DNA of 64,000 bases from DAIDKA01 sp036521075 (GCA_036521075.1 DATDIL010000072.1:38094-102093); one strand, 5' to 3'. Positions 34,104 to 43,470 are shown, counted from the stretch's first letter. A program made the numbers and translations. The notes: a model not told the origin generated them from the sequence alone.

Positions 34104-34733
34104 TCAAATCTTGGACTGGAGAAATTCGGGCCTGTTGCTGCAGATGAAACTGTCGAGTTCTATGGTCCATCTCAGGAAATTGCGGTTGGCAAAGTCCACT
34201 AGCTTGTCGAGGCTCGGGTAGTCGCCGCTCCCGAAGCCGCGGATGTCATCCACTTTGATCAGCACGTCAGCATCCGTATTACGCAAATGCGCTTCGACCG
34301 CAAACAATTCGCGAGCGATGGGCGTATCCGAGCCGCCCTTCGCGGTTACTCCAGCGGAGTAATGTCCATCCAGCCAAAGGAATACGCTGGTTTGTGGCAC
34401 AACACCGGCCAGGGCCTGCCTGAGCAATACGCCGCTATCGCCGACCAGGCATGTAACCCCTAAGGGCTCGAGAACCTCCCGCGCGCGAGCGTGCAGGTCG
34501 ACGCTGAGCTCTATCGTGATGACCTTGTAACCCAACTCCGCCACGATCTTGGCGGTAGAACCAAGAAAGGTTCCGGTCTCAATGAATACCGCGTTTTCCT
34601 TCGGCAGCTTGAACAGGTATCCAAGAAGATGGAGCTTCTTGAACTGATCCGGCGGTGGCGAGCAGAAATATTGACTTCGCCATTGCGTGTAGGTTTCAGC
34701 CTCGCCGCCAAAAATCTCTTCCAAATTAGCCAT
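34104..34733 (-). CDS. Class I SAM methyltransferase-like protein
   Basis: This product of about 209 residues has a Rossmann-type opening in AVFIETGTFLGSTAKIVAELG, an acidic strand end (KVITIELSVDLHARARE) and a further strand with LWLDGHYS. These match the FkbM/class I methyltransferase fold used for small sugars or secondary metabolites. The substrate is unknown. The ATG at 34733 has a good AAGGG ribosome site, preferred over an earlier in-frame codon at 34796. It stands alone between vapBC and the Crp/Fnr genes. Confidence 0.65.
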   Translation of the reverse strand: MANLEEIFGGEAETYTQWRSQYFCSPPPDQFKKLHLLGYLFKLPKENAVFIETGTFLGSTAKIVAELGYKVITIELSVDLHARAREVLEPLGVTCLVGDSGVLLRQALAGVVPQTSVFLWLDGHYSAGVTAKGGSDTPIARELFAVEAHLRNTDADVLIKVDDIRGFGSGDYPSLDKLVDFANRNFLRWTIELDSFICSNRPEFLQSKI

Positions 34734-34870
34734 ATACACCCTTACAGGAGTTGCACGCCCGACGACTGGATCTGCGCAGTCTAGCTGCAACGGCATCCGG
34801 GCGTCCGCGCCTTTGCGGTCATCGATGATGCCCTGCGGGCGCCGATTACGGGTACGTTCGGTCGTGTCAC

Positions 34871-35581
34871 CTAACCGAGCATCCGGGCGTAATCTTTTCT
34901 GTGCGTTGCGTAGCAGCTGCAGGCGGCCTCTTCCAGACCGACCACGTCGATAATCGTGAGTACGCCGCGGTTATAGTCGATCAGATTGCGCTGGCGCAGC
35001 GACCCGGCCGCGCGGGTGATGCCGGCGCGGCGCACGCCCAGCATGTGGGATAGAAAGACATGGGTGATGGTGAAATTATCCGCGTGCGCGCGGTCGCGCG
35101 TCATGAGCAGCCAACGGGCGAGCCGCGCCTCCACGAGGTGAAATCGAGTGCAGGCCCCGCTGTGCGCCAGGTGGGTGAGTGTTACGTATAAATAGCGGTT
35201 CAGGAGCTGCTGCAGCGGCGGACTGCGCTTGATCTCAGTGATAAATTCCGCCGTCTCCATCCTCAAGGCCTCTCCGGCGCCCTGCACCAGGGCGTGCATT
35301 GGCGCGACCGCAATGCCCAGGATCGCTGCGATTCCCACCATCCCTTCGTCACCCACCAGATCAACCTCAAGACCGGCGTGCCCGTCCAGCGGCACGATCA
35401 AGGAAATAAAACTGCGTGTAGGGAAGAAGACATGGCGCATGCGCTGCCCGGGGCTCGCAAGCACCTGCTCCAAGCGCAGTTCGACGGTTTCGAGGCGCCC
35501 CAGCAGCCGGTCGCGAAGCGGCTGTGGCAGCCCCGCGAGCAACTGATTACCCGCGGCGAATTGCGCCGAATCTGGCCCCAT
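34871..35581 (-). CDS. Crp/Fnr family transcriptional regulator (copy 1)
   Basis: This 236-residue protein has a cyclic-nucleotide-binding-like N-terminal domain (MRHVFFPTRSFISLIVPLDG; VDLVGDEGMVGIAAILG) and a C-terminal winged helix (ITHVFLSHMLGVRRAGITRAA). The cNMP phosphate-binding residues of Crp are not kept, and there is no N-terminal Fnr cysteine cluster, so the signal is unknown. The ATG at 35581 follows AGGAGA; an earlier start is possible. A paralogue lies 115 bases upstream in the same direction. Confidence 0.88.
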   Translation of the reverse strand: MGPDSAQFAAGNQLLAGLPQPLRDRLLGRLETVELRLEQVLASPGQRMRHVFFPTRSFISLIVPLDGHAGLEVDLVGDEGMVGIAAILGIAVAPMHALVQGAGEALRMETAEFITEIKRSPPLQQLLNRYLYVTLTHLAHSGACTRFHLVEARLARWLLMTRDRAHADNFTITHVFLSHMLGVRRAGITRAAGSLRQRNLIDYNRGVLTIIDVVGLEEAACSCYATHRKDYARMLG

Positions 35582-35696
35582 ATATCTCCTGCGCCTGGGT
35601 GACAACCGAAGGACTGTAAGGAATTGCCGGATGGGCATCTGTTCGGTGGCCCACCGACTAGCCGGTCATCGCCGTGTTTGATTCGTCGCCTGCGGG

Positions 35697-36440
35697 TCAG
35701 ATCGGCACGGGCAGTGCTTCCGGGCGCCCGGCTCGCGGCAGCAGCCGATCACTCTCTTTCTTTACCACCGCGTAACACTCGCAGCAAAGTTGCTCGAGTT
35801 TGGGTCTGTCCAGAACGGTGATCCGCCCGCGGGCATAGCGGATGACGCCCAGCTTGTCGAGTTTACCGGCAGCTTCAGTGACACCTTCGCGCCGCACCCC
35901 CAGCATGTTGGCGATGAGCTCCTGGGTCATGACCAGCTGGTTGGACGTGAGACGGTCGAGCGAAAGCAACAGCCAGCGGCACAGCTGCTGATCCACCGAA
36001 TGGTGGCGATTGCACACTGCCGTTTGGGCCATCTGTGTAATCAGCGCCTGCGTATAACGCAGCAACAGTAGTTGCACTTCGCCGTTGCGATGAAATTCGT
36101 CCTTGAGCTGCTGCCCGGCCAGACGGTAGGCGAAGCCCGCGCTCTGCACGATTGCCCGGCTCGGCGTGGTTTCACCGCCCATGAACAGAGCAATTCCGAT
36201 CATGCCTTCATTGCCAACGACGGAAATCTCCGCTGAAGCGCCGTCCGCGAGCACGTACAAGAGTGAAACTATGCAGTTCGTGGGGAAGTAGACGTGGCGC
36301 AGCAGATCGCCGGATTCATACAACACCTGCCCCAACGGCATGGCCACGAGTTCCAGGTGCGCAAAGAGCCGCTCCCGCTCGGCGGCAGCGAACGCCGCCA
36401 ACAGGTGATTCTGTTGCGGATCTTGGCGCGGATCTGGCAT
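35697..36440 (-). CDS. Crp/Fnr family transcriptional regulator (copy 2)
   Basis: This 247-residue regulator has the same plan as its neighbour: a sensor domain (HVYFPTNCIVSLLYVLADG; VVGNEGMIGIALFMGG) and a winged helix (LVMTQELIANMLGVRREGVTE). Such duplicated Crp-like regulators with an FPT motif are common in environmental Proteobacteria, often without known ligands. The C-terminal tail is Cys- and Arg-rich (QLCCECYAVV). Start uncertain: the ATG at 36440 is used here, but a TTG at 36455 is also possible. Confidence 0.87.
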   Translation of the reverse strand: MPDPRQDPQQNHLLAAFAAAERERLFAHLELVAMPLGQVLYESGDLLRHVYFPTNCIVSLLYVLADGASAEISVVGNEGMIGIALFMGGETTPSRAIVQSAGFAYRLAGQQLKDEFHRNGEVQLLLLRYTQALITQMAQTAVCNRHHSVDQQLCRWLLLSLDRLTSNQLVMTQELIANMLGVRREGVTEAAGKLDKLGVIRYARGRITVLDRPKLEQLCCECYAVVKKESDRLLPRAGRPEALPVPI

Positions 36441-36549
36441 GGGAATGTCGCGCAAATCAACGACGGGGGTTACGACGCTAGGCAGTATAGGCCTTTGGTC
36501 ACTGCGCCGTACGGTAGCGTACCGAGTATCGCGATGGCTCCCCGCTCAG

Positions 36550-37422
36550 CTAAATCGGCAGATTTTCCGGTAGCGGTATGAATTCGCTCTCCCCCGGTAC
36601 CGCGCCCAGCTGTTGCGCCCGCCAGTCCTCGGCCGCACGTCGCAGTCGCATTTTTGTCGATGACACGAAATTCCACAGCACGAAGCGGCGGCCATCCAGC
36701 GGCGCACCACCGATGACCATCACCGTGCAATCGGTCGCCGCTTCGAGCCTGCAGCCGTGGCCGTTCTCGAGCACGCCGAGGGTACGCACAGGCAGCGGTG
36801 AACCATCGACCGTGACGCCATCATCGAGCGCGTAGACGGCCAGCTCTGCGGCCAGCGCGGGCACTACGAAGGGCGCGCGTGAGTGCAGTCGCACGCTCAC
36901 GAATATCGTGGGTGAGGCCGCCGTGACCGGCGAGCGCCGACCAAAGGCTTCACCAACCAGCAATCGGACTTCGGCGCCCTGGTCCGCGAATGCCGCCAGT
37001 TGCTCGGCGGGGGTATGTGCAAAAGTCGGTGCCGATTCCTCGAAGGCTTGCGGCAGTCCGACCCATAGCTGCAGCCCGTGCAGGCGATGGCGCACGGTTC
37101 GAAGATCAGGTGGTGTGCGCTCGGAATGAACGATGCCGCGTCCCGCGCTCATCCAGTTGATGGCGCCAGGCTCGATGCGTTGCACGGAGCCGAGGCTGTC
37201 ACGGTGCATCATCGCGCCCTCGAACAGATAAGTGACGGTGGCGAGGCCGATATGCGGATGAGGTCGCACGTCGGTATTCATGGCAGGTTCGAAGTTGATC
37301 GGTCCGAAATGATCCACGAACACGAATGGGCCGACCGTACTGCGCGCCAGGGCGGGAAGCAGGCGGCTTACGCGCAATCCGCCACCCAGATCTTTGTCGT
37401 GGCCGGCAATTTTGAGCAGCAT
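36550..37422 (-). CDS. Pirin family protein
   Basis: Pirin is a bicupin protein. The metal-binding motif is present as HPHIGLATVTYLFEGAMMHRD, with the downstream glutamate region RIEPGAINWMSAGRGIVHSE. Bacterial pirins include quercetin dioxygenases and proteins of unknown role. The 290-residue length is normal. Start is the ATG at 37422. It is transcribed in the same direction as the two Crp/Fnr genes. Confidence 0.92.
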   Translation of the reverse strand: MLLKIAGHDKDLGGGLRVSRLLPALARSTVGPFVFVDHFGPINFEPAMNTDVRPHPHIGLATVTYLFEGAMMHRDSLGSVQRIEPGAINWMSAGRGIVHSERTPPDLRTVRHRLHGLQLWVGLPQAFEESAPTFAHTPAEQLAAFADQGAEVRLLVGEAFGRRSPVTAASPTIFVSVRLHSRAPFVVPALAAELAVYALDDGVTVDGSPLPVRTLGVLENGHGCRLEAATDCTVMVIGGAPLDGRRFVLWNFVSSTKMRLRRAAEDWRAQQLGAVPGESEFIPLPENLPI

Positions 37423-37810
37423 GTCAGTGTATCCGAGCAGTCCAATGACCAGTGTACCATCGGCTCACGAAACCACTTGCGCCCGCCGGGACGGCAACTC
37501 TTGCGAATCCAGTAGCGGCTGCCGATCAGGCACAAGGCGCGGCCGACGCGGCCGACGCGCGTTACGATGGGAGCTGGGAGGAGGAGTCGCTCAGCGCCGC
37601 ATTACTGGAGGCTGCATCGGCTTGACAACACTGCGGCCCCAGCCACCGAGCGCCCACAAGGCAGTGGGGCCGCAACTCGTGCTGCAACGCAATTTAAGCT
37701 TGCGCTTGGAAATTAAAGTTTGGTCATCACCGCCAGCTGGCGGATCAATCCTACATTTCTCGCGGCGGCGCGCCTGTTAACCTTCCGGTACAGACCGCAG
37801 GAGGATTGTC
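37423..37810. other. Intergenic region with a 9-bp inverted repeat
   Basis: No gene is supported between the divergent pirin and RcnB-like genes. TGCGGCCCC (37632-37640) and GGGGCCGCA (37666-37674) form a perfect inverted repeat around a 25-base loop, and GCGGCCGAC is tandemly duplicated at 37539-37556. TTGACA at 37622 is a perfect -35 hexamer, but no -10 hexamer follows at the right distance. Confidence 0.4.
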
Positions 37811-38308
37811 ATGCGCAGCAAGTTGATGATGGGGGCCGCATTCGTGAGCGCCTTTGTGATGGTGGGCGTCGCTCCGGCCGCCGATCAGGAAGCGGATCAC
37901 CAGCGACCGGCACCGCGGGCCGCCATGCAGGCCCAGCCGCATCACACCCCGAAGGCGGAACCGTATCCCGGTCCGAAACGCTATGCGCGCGTGACTGAAC
38001 CGAAAGGATGGAATGCCCGCCCGGCGACGGTGGATCGGGGCGCCTACCAGCACAACTTCAAAGCCGCGCGCAGCTATCATGTCGGACCCTATAACCGCCC
38101 GCGCGGTTGGGTGGCGCACAATTGGGCCTATGGGCAGATCCTGCCGCGCGCATATTTCGCGCCCGAGTACATTCTCTCCGACTATTGGCTGTTCTCGCTG
38201 GAAGTGCCGCCAGCCGGATATGAATGGGTGCGCGACGGCGATGATGCGCTACTGGTCAACATCGACTCAGGGGAAATCCTGCAGGTCGAATACGGCGTAT
38301 TCGCCTAA
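37811..38308 (+). CDS. RcnB-like periplasmic protein
   Basis: This 165-residue exported protein has a signal peptide (about 1-23, MMGAAFVSAFVMVGVAPA) and a C-terminal RcnB-like domain (ARAYFAPEYILSDYWLF-type core, ending VPPAGYEWVRDGDDALLVN). RcnB family members take part in nickel and cobalt homeostasis in E. coli, but most, including this one, lack direct evidence of metal binding. A His/Pro-rich linker follows the signal peptide. A GGAGGA ribosome site precedes the ATG. Confidence 0.8.
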   Translation: MRSKLMMGAAFVSAFVMVGVAPAADQEADHQRPAPRAAMQAQPHHTPKAEPYPGPKRYARVTEPKGWNARPATVDRGAYQHNFKAARSYHVGPYNRPRGWVAHNWAYGQILPRAYFAPEYILSDYWLFSLEVPPAGYEWVRDGDDALLVNIDSGEILQVEYGVFA

Positions 38309-38486
38309 GCCCTGGGAAACTGACATAGGCATCGACCGCAAAGCGCACACTCGCCAGCTCGTGCTGCATTGACCACCACTACTCGGTGGCTTGCACTCCG
38401 ACGGCTGCAGGGACTCCGGTAGAATCGCTCCGACAGCCGATTCGAAGGTGCAATTTGCGACCTGATGCAACCGACGTGGTGACGCC

Positions 38487-39836
38487 TTGAGCCTGCGGCT
38501 GCAGATCAACCTCATCATCGTTGTCATGATGACGCTGTTCATTGGGACCCTCGTGTACCAGCAGGTGCAGGACACACGCAGCAGTGTGCGCGAGGAAATC
38601 GAGGGCTCGAATCGGGTCGCGATTCAGCTGCTGACTGCCGTCTCCGGCGCCTATGAGGAATCCGGTGTTCGCGGCATGTTGAGCTTCCTTCACCAGCTGG
38701 GGCGGGTACGCGCCAATGACGTGTCCCTGTTCGATCCGGCCGGACAGCTCGTGTATTCGTCGCCGGTGTCGGTCTACAAGGTCGGCCGCGAGGCGCCAGC
38801 CTGGTACACCGCGCTCGTCGCGCCCATTGAAGGGCCTGCCGAAATCGGCATCGGCGGCGGCCGGCTGGTCATCCGGGCGAACTCATCGCGGGCCGTGCTG
38901 GACGGCTGGGACAGTCTGGTACAGTTGCTGTGGATCGGCGCGATCGCACTCGCGCTCATCAATCTGGCGGTGTTCTGGTTTGCCGGTCGCATTCTGCGAC
39001 CGCTGCAAATCGTCGTCGAGGGTCTGAAGCGCATGGAGGCGGGGGACTACGCCGCTCGGCTGCCGACCCTGCGTGGTCGGGAGGGCCGCCTGATGAGTGC
39101 CACGTTCAACCGCACCGCGCAGGCGGTGGCGGACAGCGTCGCGGACCGACGCGCGGCCGATGAGGCCCGCGACCGGCTGCGCGAAAACCGTGAACTTACC
39201 CAGGTGATACAAAGCCACATAGAAGAGGAGCGACGTACGATCGCGCGCGAGCTGCACGATGAACTTGGTCAATCGATCACCGCGATCCGCAGCTTCGGCC
39301 TGATCATCCAGCAGCGGGCCGCTGCCGGGGATGAGCGCGTGGCCGAGGCTGCGCGTCTGGTGGTCGACACCGCCGGCCGCATGTATGACGCCGTGCACGA
39401 GATGATTCCGCGGCTCAGGCCCTTCGCGCTCGATTCCTTTGGGTTAGGGGATGCGGTCGGAGATCTGGTCGCCGCCTGGCGCACCCGCCATACCGGTGCG
39501 GCAATCCTGCTGCAAGTGGACGAACAACTGCCGCAGCTCGGCGCGTCGCAGTCAACCTGCGCCTATCGTATCCTGCAGGAGGCGTTGACGAATGCCGTGC
39601 GACATGCGGGGGCCACCCAGATCACGGTCACGCTGAACACCGACGCGGGTGAACTGGTCGTGCGGGTCATCGATAACGGGATTGGCCTGGCCGCCGGCTG
39701 GGATGAACGCGGACACTACGGCGTGCGCGGCATGCGCGAGCGCGCGCTCGCCTCGGGGGGCAGTTTGCAGATGATCTCACCGCCCGGCAGTGGAACCGAA
39801 GTCGTCGCGCGCTTGCCGCTGGACACCCACGCGTGA
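38487..39836 (+). CDS. NarX-type sensor histidine kinase
   Basis: This 449-residue membrane kinase has TM1 (about 8-26), a periplasmic sensor of about 115 residues without recognised family, TM2 (about 146-167), HAMP (167-220), a HisKA_3 dimerisation domain with phospho-acceptor H257 in RELHDELGQSIT, and a HATPase domain (EALTNAVRHAG; DNGIGL; GVRGMRERALASGG). It pairs with the response regulator that overlaps its stop. The start is a TTG at 38487, which gives the usual MSLRLQIN opening; no ATG lies at a better place. Confidence 0.92.
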   Translation: MSLRLQINLIIVVMMTLFIGTLVYQQVQDTRSSVREEIEGSNRVAIQLLTAVSGAYEESGVRGMLSFLHQLGRVRANDVSLFDPAGQLVYSSPVSVYKVGREAPAWYTALVAPIEGPAEIGIGGGRLVIRANSSRAVLDGWDSLVQLLWIGAIALALINLAVFWFAGRILRPLQIVVEGLKRMEAGDYAARLPTLRGREGRLMSATFNRTAQAVADSVADRRAADEARDRLRENRELTQVIQSHIEEERRTIARELHDELGQSITAIRSFGLIIQQRAAAGDERVAEAARLVVDTAGRMYDAVHEMIPRLRPFALDSFGLGDAVGDLVAAWRTRHTGAAILLQVDEQLPQLGASQSTCAYRILQEALTNAVRHAGATQITVTLNTDAGELVVRVIDNGIGLAAGWDERGHYGVRGMRERALASGGSLQMISPPGSGTEVVARLPLDTHA

Positions 39837-40471
39837 CGCGCACGACCGTCATGCTGGTGGATGATCATGCCGTCGTGCGGGTCGGCTTTCGATTGTTGCT
39901 GCAGGCCGCGGCCGACCTGCTGGTAGTGGCCGAAGCCGAGAACGGCGAGCAGGCCATCGCCCTTTATGGCGAGGCCAAGCCGGATATCGTCGTCATGGAT
40001 CTTGCCATGGCGGGCGCAGGCGGAATCGAAGCCATCAAGCGCATTATCGCGCGTGACGAGCAGGCGCGAATCCTTGCCCTCTCGGCGCACGAGGACATGA
40101 GTCACCCGAAGCGGGCCCTCAAGGCGGGCGCGTTGGGATACCTGTCCAAGCGCACCGCCCCGGAAACTCTCATCGAGGCGATCCGCATCGTGGCCGCGGG
40201 GGGCATGTACATCGATGCCGCGATTGCCAGGCATATGGCGGCCCAGGATCTTTCCGGCACCGGCAGTCCGATCGAGCAACTCTCGGAGCGCGAGTTCCAG
40301 GTTTTCGTGCAGCTGGCGCACGGGGTCACGGTCAACCGGATCGCGGAGATGCTGCACCTCAGTCCCAGCACCGTCGGTACCCACCTGTACAACATCAAGC
40401 AGAAGCTGGCCGTGGGCAATCAGGCCGAATTGACCCTGATCGCCGTGCAAAACGGCCTGATTCAGGTCTGA
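39833..40471 (+). CDS. NarL/FixJ-family response regulator
   Basis: This 212-residue protein has a receiver domain with acidic residues D10/D11 and phosphorylation site D56 (IVVMDLAMAG), a Lys in LGYLSKRTAPE, and a LuxR-type helix-turn-helix (LSEREFQVFVQLAHGVTVN, then HLSPSTVGTHLYNIKQKL). Its GTG start overlaps the kinase stop codon (GTGA), showing translational coupling. The next gene downstream, a cytochrome c, is a plausible but unproven target. Confidence 0.93.
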   Translation: MTRTTVMLVDDHAVVRVGFRLLLQAAADLLVVAEAENGEQAIALYGEAKPDIVVMDLAMAGAGGIEAIKRIIARDEQARILALSAHEDMSHPKRALKAGALGYLSKRTAPETLIEAIRIVAAGGMYIDAAIARHMAAQDLSGTGSPIEQLSEREFQVFVQLAHGVTVNRIAEMLHLSPSTVGTHLYNIKQKLAVGNQAELTLIAVQNGLIQV

Positions 40472-40626
40472 AACTGCGCGGTGCTTCCACGATGGCCTCG
40501 CCCTGTGATCAAATCGCACGGGTTGGACCTTACATCGCTGACTACGGCGGTATATATCGACCCCCCACGGCAACTGCGTACCGCCGTGAGTGCCCGTGCC
40601 GATAAACGTAGGATTAGGGGTCTGAA

Positions 40627-41964
40627 ATGAAACGCTCACGAATAATTATTGCTATCGCCGTGCTGGTGATCGTAGCCGTCGCGGCATGGATCATGATTGT
40701 TCCGGGTCCGATGGCCTTTGCCAAAGGCCAGCGCGTCGCGCTCGCCGGGTACCCCAGCAACCCGACCGGTGTGCCGGCGGACCTGACGGCAACCGACCCG
40801 CTCGCGCACGGCCGTTACCTGGTACAGGCCGCGGACTGCGAAGCCTGCCACACCGCCGAGGGCGGCAAGCCGTTTGCCGGCGGGCGGCCTTTCCAGACTG
40901 ACTTTGGGACGATTTATTCTCCCAACATTACTCCGGACATCAATACGGGTATCGGTTCGTGGACCGACGCGGATTTCCTCACCGCCGTGCACGAAGGCCG
41001 CGACAAGAACGGCAAGCATCTGTATCCCGCATTTCCCTATGAGGCCTATACCTACCTCACCGACCAGGATGTCCTGGCCATGAAGGCATACATCTTCAGC
41101 GTGCCGGCAGTCAGCTACGTTGCACCGCCCAACACCTTGCGTTTCCCGTTCAATGTCAGGGGACTGATGGCGATCTGGGGGCTGCTGTACAACCCGGACC
41201 GGCGCTTCGAGCCGGTGACCGATCGCTCCGCGAACTGGAACCGTGGGGCCTATCTGGTCGAATCCCTCGGTCACTGTGGCGACTGCCACACGCCGCGCAC
41301 GTTGTTGCAGGCGCTGAACAACCGGGAAAAATTCGCGGGCGGCATGGCCGAAGGGTGGCGTGCCTACAATCTGAGCAGCGATGCCGCCTCCGGAATTGGC
41401 AGCTGGAGTCCGCAGGAGTTGCGCCAATACCTCTCGACCGGGCACTCCATGAACCGCGGTTCCGCCTTCGGGCCGATGGCGCAGGCGGTGCATTTGAGCT
41501 TTCAGAATCTGACGGCATCTGATCTGGGTGCGATCACTGAATACGTGCGCAGTGTGCCGCCGGTCGCAAGTCCGGATCTGCCGGCGCCGAAGCTGGTCAA
41601 GTCCTCCGCCTATCCCAGCGCGACCAGCCCGAGCGACGAGCAATTGACGACCGGACAACATCTGTTCGCGGGCACCTGCAGCGGATGTCACTCCTGGACG
41701 GGCGTCAGTGACTTTGTGCCCTATGCGACCCTGACCGGAACACGGGCCGTCAATGACCCCACCGCTACCAATGTGGCCCTGGCGGTATTGCGCGGTGCCA
41801 GTCCCTTGCCGGCCGCCGGTGCGATCGCCACGATGCCCGCATTCGGGTCTGTGTGGACGGATGATCAGATCGCGGATGTTGCCAACTACGTCATTGCCCG
41901 GTTCGGTGCACAGCCTTCGTCGATCACCGCGGCCGAAGTCGGCAAGCTGCGCACGAATCTATAG
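40627..41964 (+). CDS. Three-haem cytochrome c, dehydrogenase-subunit type
   Basis: This 445-residue membrane-anchored protein has an N-terminal helix (about 5-24) and three haem c motifs: CEACH, CGDCH and CSGCH. The layout matches the cytochrome subunits of membrane-bound alcohol, aldehyde or gluconate dehydrogenases, which pass electrons to the quinone pool or a terminal oxidase. No catalytic dehydrogenase subunit is adjacent, so its partner is elsewhere. An AGGGG ribosome-like site precedes the ATG. Confidence 0.9.
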   Translation: MKRSRIIIAIAVLVIVAVAAWIMIVPGPMAFAKGQRVALAGYPSNPTGVPADLTATDPLAHGRYLVQAADCEACHTAEGGKPFAGGRPFQTDFGTIYSPNITPDINTGIGSWTDADFLTAVHEGRDKNGKHLYPAFPYEAYTYLTDQDVLAMKAYIFSVPAVSYVAPPNTLRFPFNVRGLMAIWGLLYNPDRRFEPVTDRSANWNRGAYLVESLGHCGDCHTPRTLLQALNNREKFAGGMAEGWRAYNLSSDAASGIGSWSPQELRQYLSTGHSMNRGSAFGPMAQAVHLSFQNLTASDLGAITEYVRSVPPVASPDLPAPKLVKSSAYPSATSPSDEQLTTGQHLFAGTCSGCHSWTGVSDFVPYATLTGTRAVNDPTATNVALAVLRGASPLPAAGAIATMPAFGSVWTDDQIADVANYVIARFGAQPSSITAAEVGKLRTNL

Positions 41965-42160
41965 GCGGCCGGGCCAGGTGACGTAACGGGTGCAATGCCG
42001 CAGTGCATCCAACGGGGGGAAATGTCCGTATTTGACCACAGGCTTGCACTTTATCAGGCCGATTAAGGCAGACTACCGGGTCATGTACGTTCAAGGTTCC
42101 GACAACGCCCGGCTGCGCCGGGTGCCGCAGCGGCGCAGCGGCATGCGCGGGCATTGATGC

Positions 42161-42715
42161 ATGCCCGAGACGCCCGCCGCAACACCGGAAGCACTGCTGG
42201 CGCAGGTTGCCTCAGGAAACCGCGCGGCATTCGAGGCGCTGTATCGCGGCACGGCGCAGCGGCTGTTCGGAATCTGCCTGCGAGTCTTGACTCAGCGCTC
42301 CGAGGCCGAGGACGCCTTGCAGGATGTCTATACGATCGTGTGGCGCAAGGCTGCACAGTTCGATCCCGCCAAGGCCAGCGCGACGACATGGCTGGGCATG
42401 ATTGCCCGCAACAAGTCCATCGACCGGCTGCGCGCGATGCCGGCACGACAGGCACGCGCCAGTTTTGAGTTGGCCCAGAACGTCGCGGATCAGGGCACCT
42501 CGCCAATACAGTCGGTGGAGACTTCCAAGGACCGTGCGCGGCTTGAGCATTGTCTTGAACGTCTTGAGCCCAAACGTCGCGCACTGATCCATGCCGCGTT
42601 CTTTGACGGACGGACCTATGAGGAACTGGCGGCGCGGATCGAGGCGCCATTGGGGTCCATCAAGAGCTGGATCCGCCGTGGCCTGCTGCAACTGCGGGAG
42701 TGCCTGGACCCGTGA
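42161..42715 (+). CDS. ECF RNA polymerase sigma factor
   Basis: This 184-residue SigK-type sigma factor of the extracytoplasmic-function class has region 2 (FEALYRGTAQRLFGICLRVL; SEAEDALQDVYTIVWRKA) for promoter melting and -10 binding, and region 4 (RALIHAAFFDGRTYEELAAR; PLGSIKSWIRRGL) for the -35 element. The ATG at 42161 is preceded by a 196-base leader with no gene. The anti-sigma gene overlaps its stop. Confidence 0.94.
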   Translation: MPETPAATPEALLAQVASGNRAAFEALYRGTAQRLFGICLRVLTQRSEAEDALQDVYTIVWRKAAQFDPAKASATTWLGMIARNKSIDRLRAMPARQARASFELAQNVADQGTSPIQSVETSKDRARLEHCLERLEPKRRALIHAAFFDGRTYEELAARIEAPLGSIKSWIRRGLLQLRECLDP

Positions 42716-43470
42716 ACAGCCCCACACAGCCACCCGCGGACAACGGTCCGCAGTCCAACGAACCACCCAGCGACGAGGTGCTCGCGGGCGAATACGTATT
42801 GGGAGTACTCGACACGCTCGAGCGACGCCAGGTGCAGGCGCGCCTCGAAACGGATCGCGAGTTCGCACGGCGGGTGGCGCAATGGGAAGCGCACTTCGCC
42901 CCCTTGCTGGCGGACATCGAACCGGTCGAGGTCCCTGCCGCCGTCTGGGGCGTGGTCTGCCGGCGTCTGGGCTGGACCAAGCCTGAGCGCCCCCGACCCG
43001 GAATCTGGGAGAGTCTCGGCTTCTGGCGCGGCGCAACCGTGGTGTCGAGTGTCATCGCCATCGCGGCGCTTGCTTTCACCGTCGCGCGCTTATCGCCGCT
43101 GACGCGGCCGTCCGTCGCCCCGCAGGCGCTCGAAACTGCGTCGAAGCCGGTCACGCCCCTGCAGCATGACGATGGCACTGCAGCCTGGCTCGCATCCGTG
43201 GATGTGGCCCAGGGTACGGTGCTGATGGTTCCCGTGCCCGCCGCGCCTGACGCCCAGGGCCGAGTGCCCGAGTTGTGGCTGATTCCGGCGGGCAAGGCGC
43301 CGGTCTCGCTGGGCGCCGTCTCGATCTCCCGGTCGCATACCGTCACGGTTCCACAGCGGGATCGAGCGGACCTGGTGGCCGGCTCGACCCTCGCGATTAC
43401 CCTGGAGTCGGCCGCCGGGCTCCCGCATGCCGCGCCGAGCAGCGCGGTGATTGCGAAGGGCACGATTTGA
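42712..43470 (+). CDS. RskA-family transmembrane anti-sigma factor
   Basis: This protein of about 252 residues has an N-terminal cytoplasmic anti-sigma part (EVLAGEYVLGVLDTLERRQV), one transmembrane helix (about residues 106-125, VSSVIAIAALAFTVARL) and an extracytoplasmic RskA domain (LWLIPAGKAPVSLGAVSISR). It should hold the upstream sigma factor at the membrane until a signal leads to release, usually by proteolysis. The start used is a GTG at 42712 overlapping the sigma stop; an in-frame GTG at 42700 is also possible. Confidence 0.9.
   Translation: MNSPTQPPADNGPQSNEPPSDEVLAGEYVLGVLDTLERRQVQARLETDREFARRVAQWEAHFAPLLADIEPVEVPAAVWGVVCRRLGWTKPERPRPGIWESLGFWRGATVVSSVIAIAALAFTVARLSPLTRPSVAPQALETASKPVTPLQHDDGTAAWLASVDVAQGTVLMVPVPAAPDAQGRVPELWLIPAGKAPVSLGAVSISRSHTVTVPQRDRADLVAGSTLAITLESAAGLPHAAPSSAVIAKGTI

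Noticed and set aside
34080..34130. tRNA 3'-end-like sequence (GGTTCAAATC with pairing flanks) as an attachment site
   Set aside because: The bases are the C-terminal codons of the minus-strand methyltransferase gene, and no acceptor stem or CCA follows.
37622..37650. Promoter with perfect -35 TTGACA
   Set aside because: No -10-like hexamer lies 16-18 bases downstream.
37394..37780. 128-codon plus-strand frame upstream of the RcnB-like gene
   Set aside because: Ser/Arg-rich composition, no ribosome site, and it begins inside the pirin gene on the other strand.
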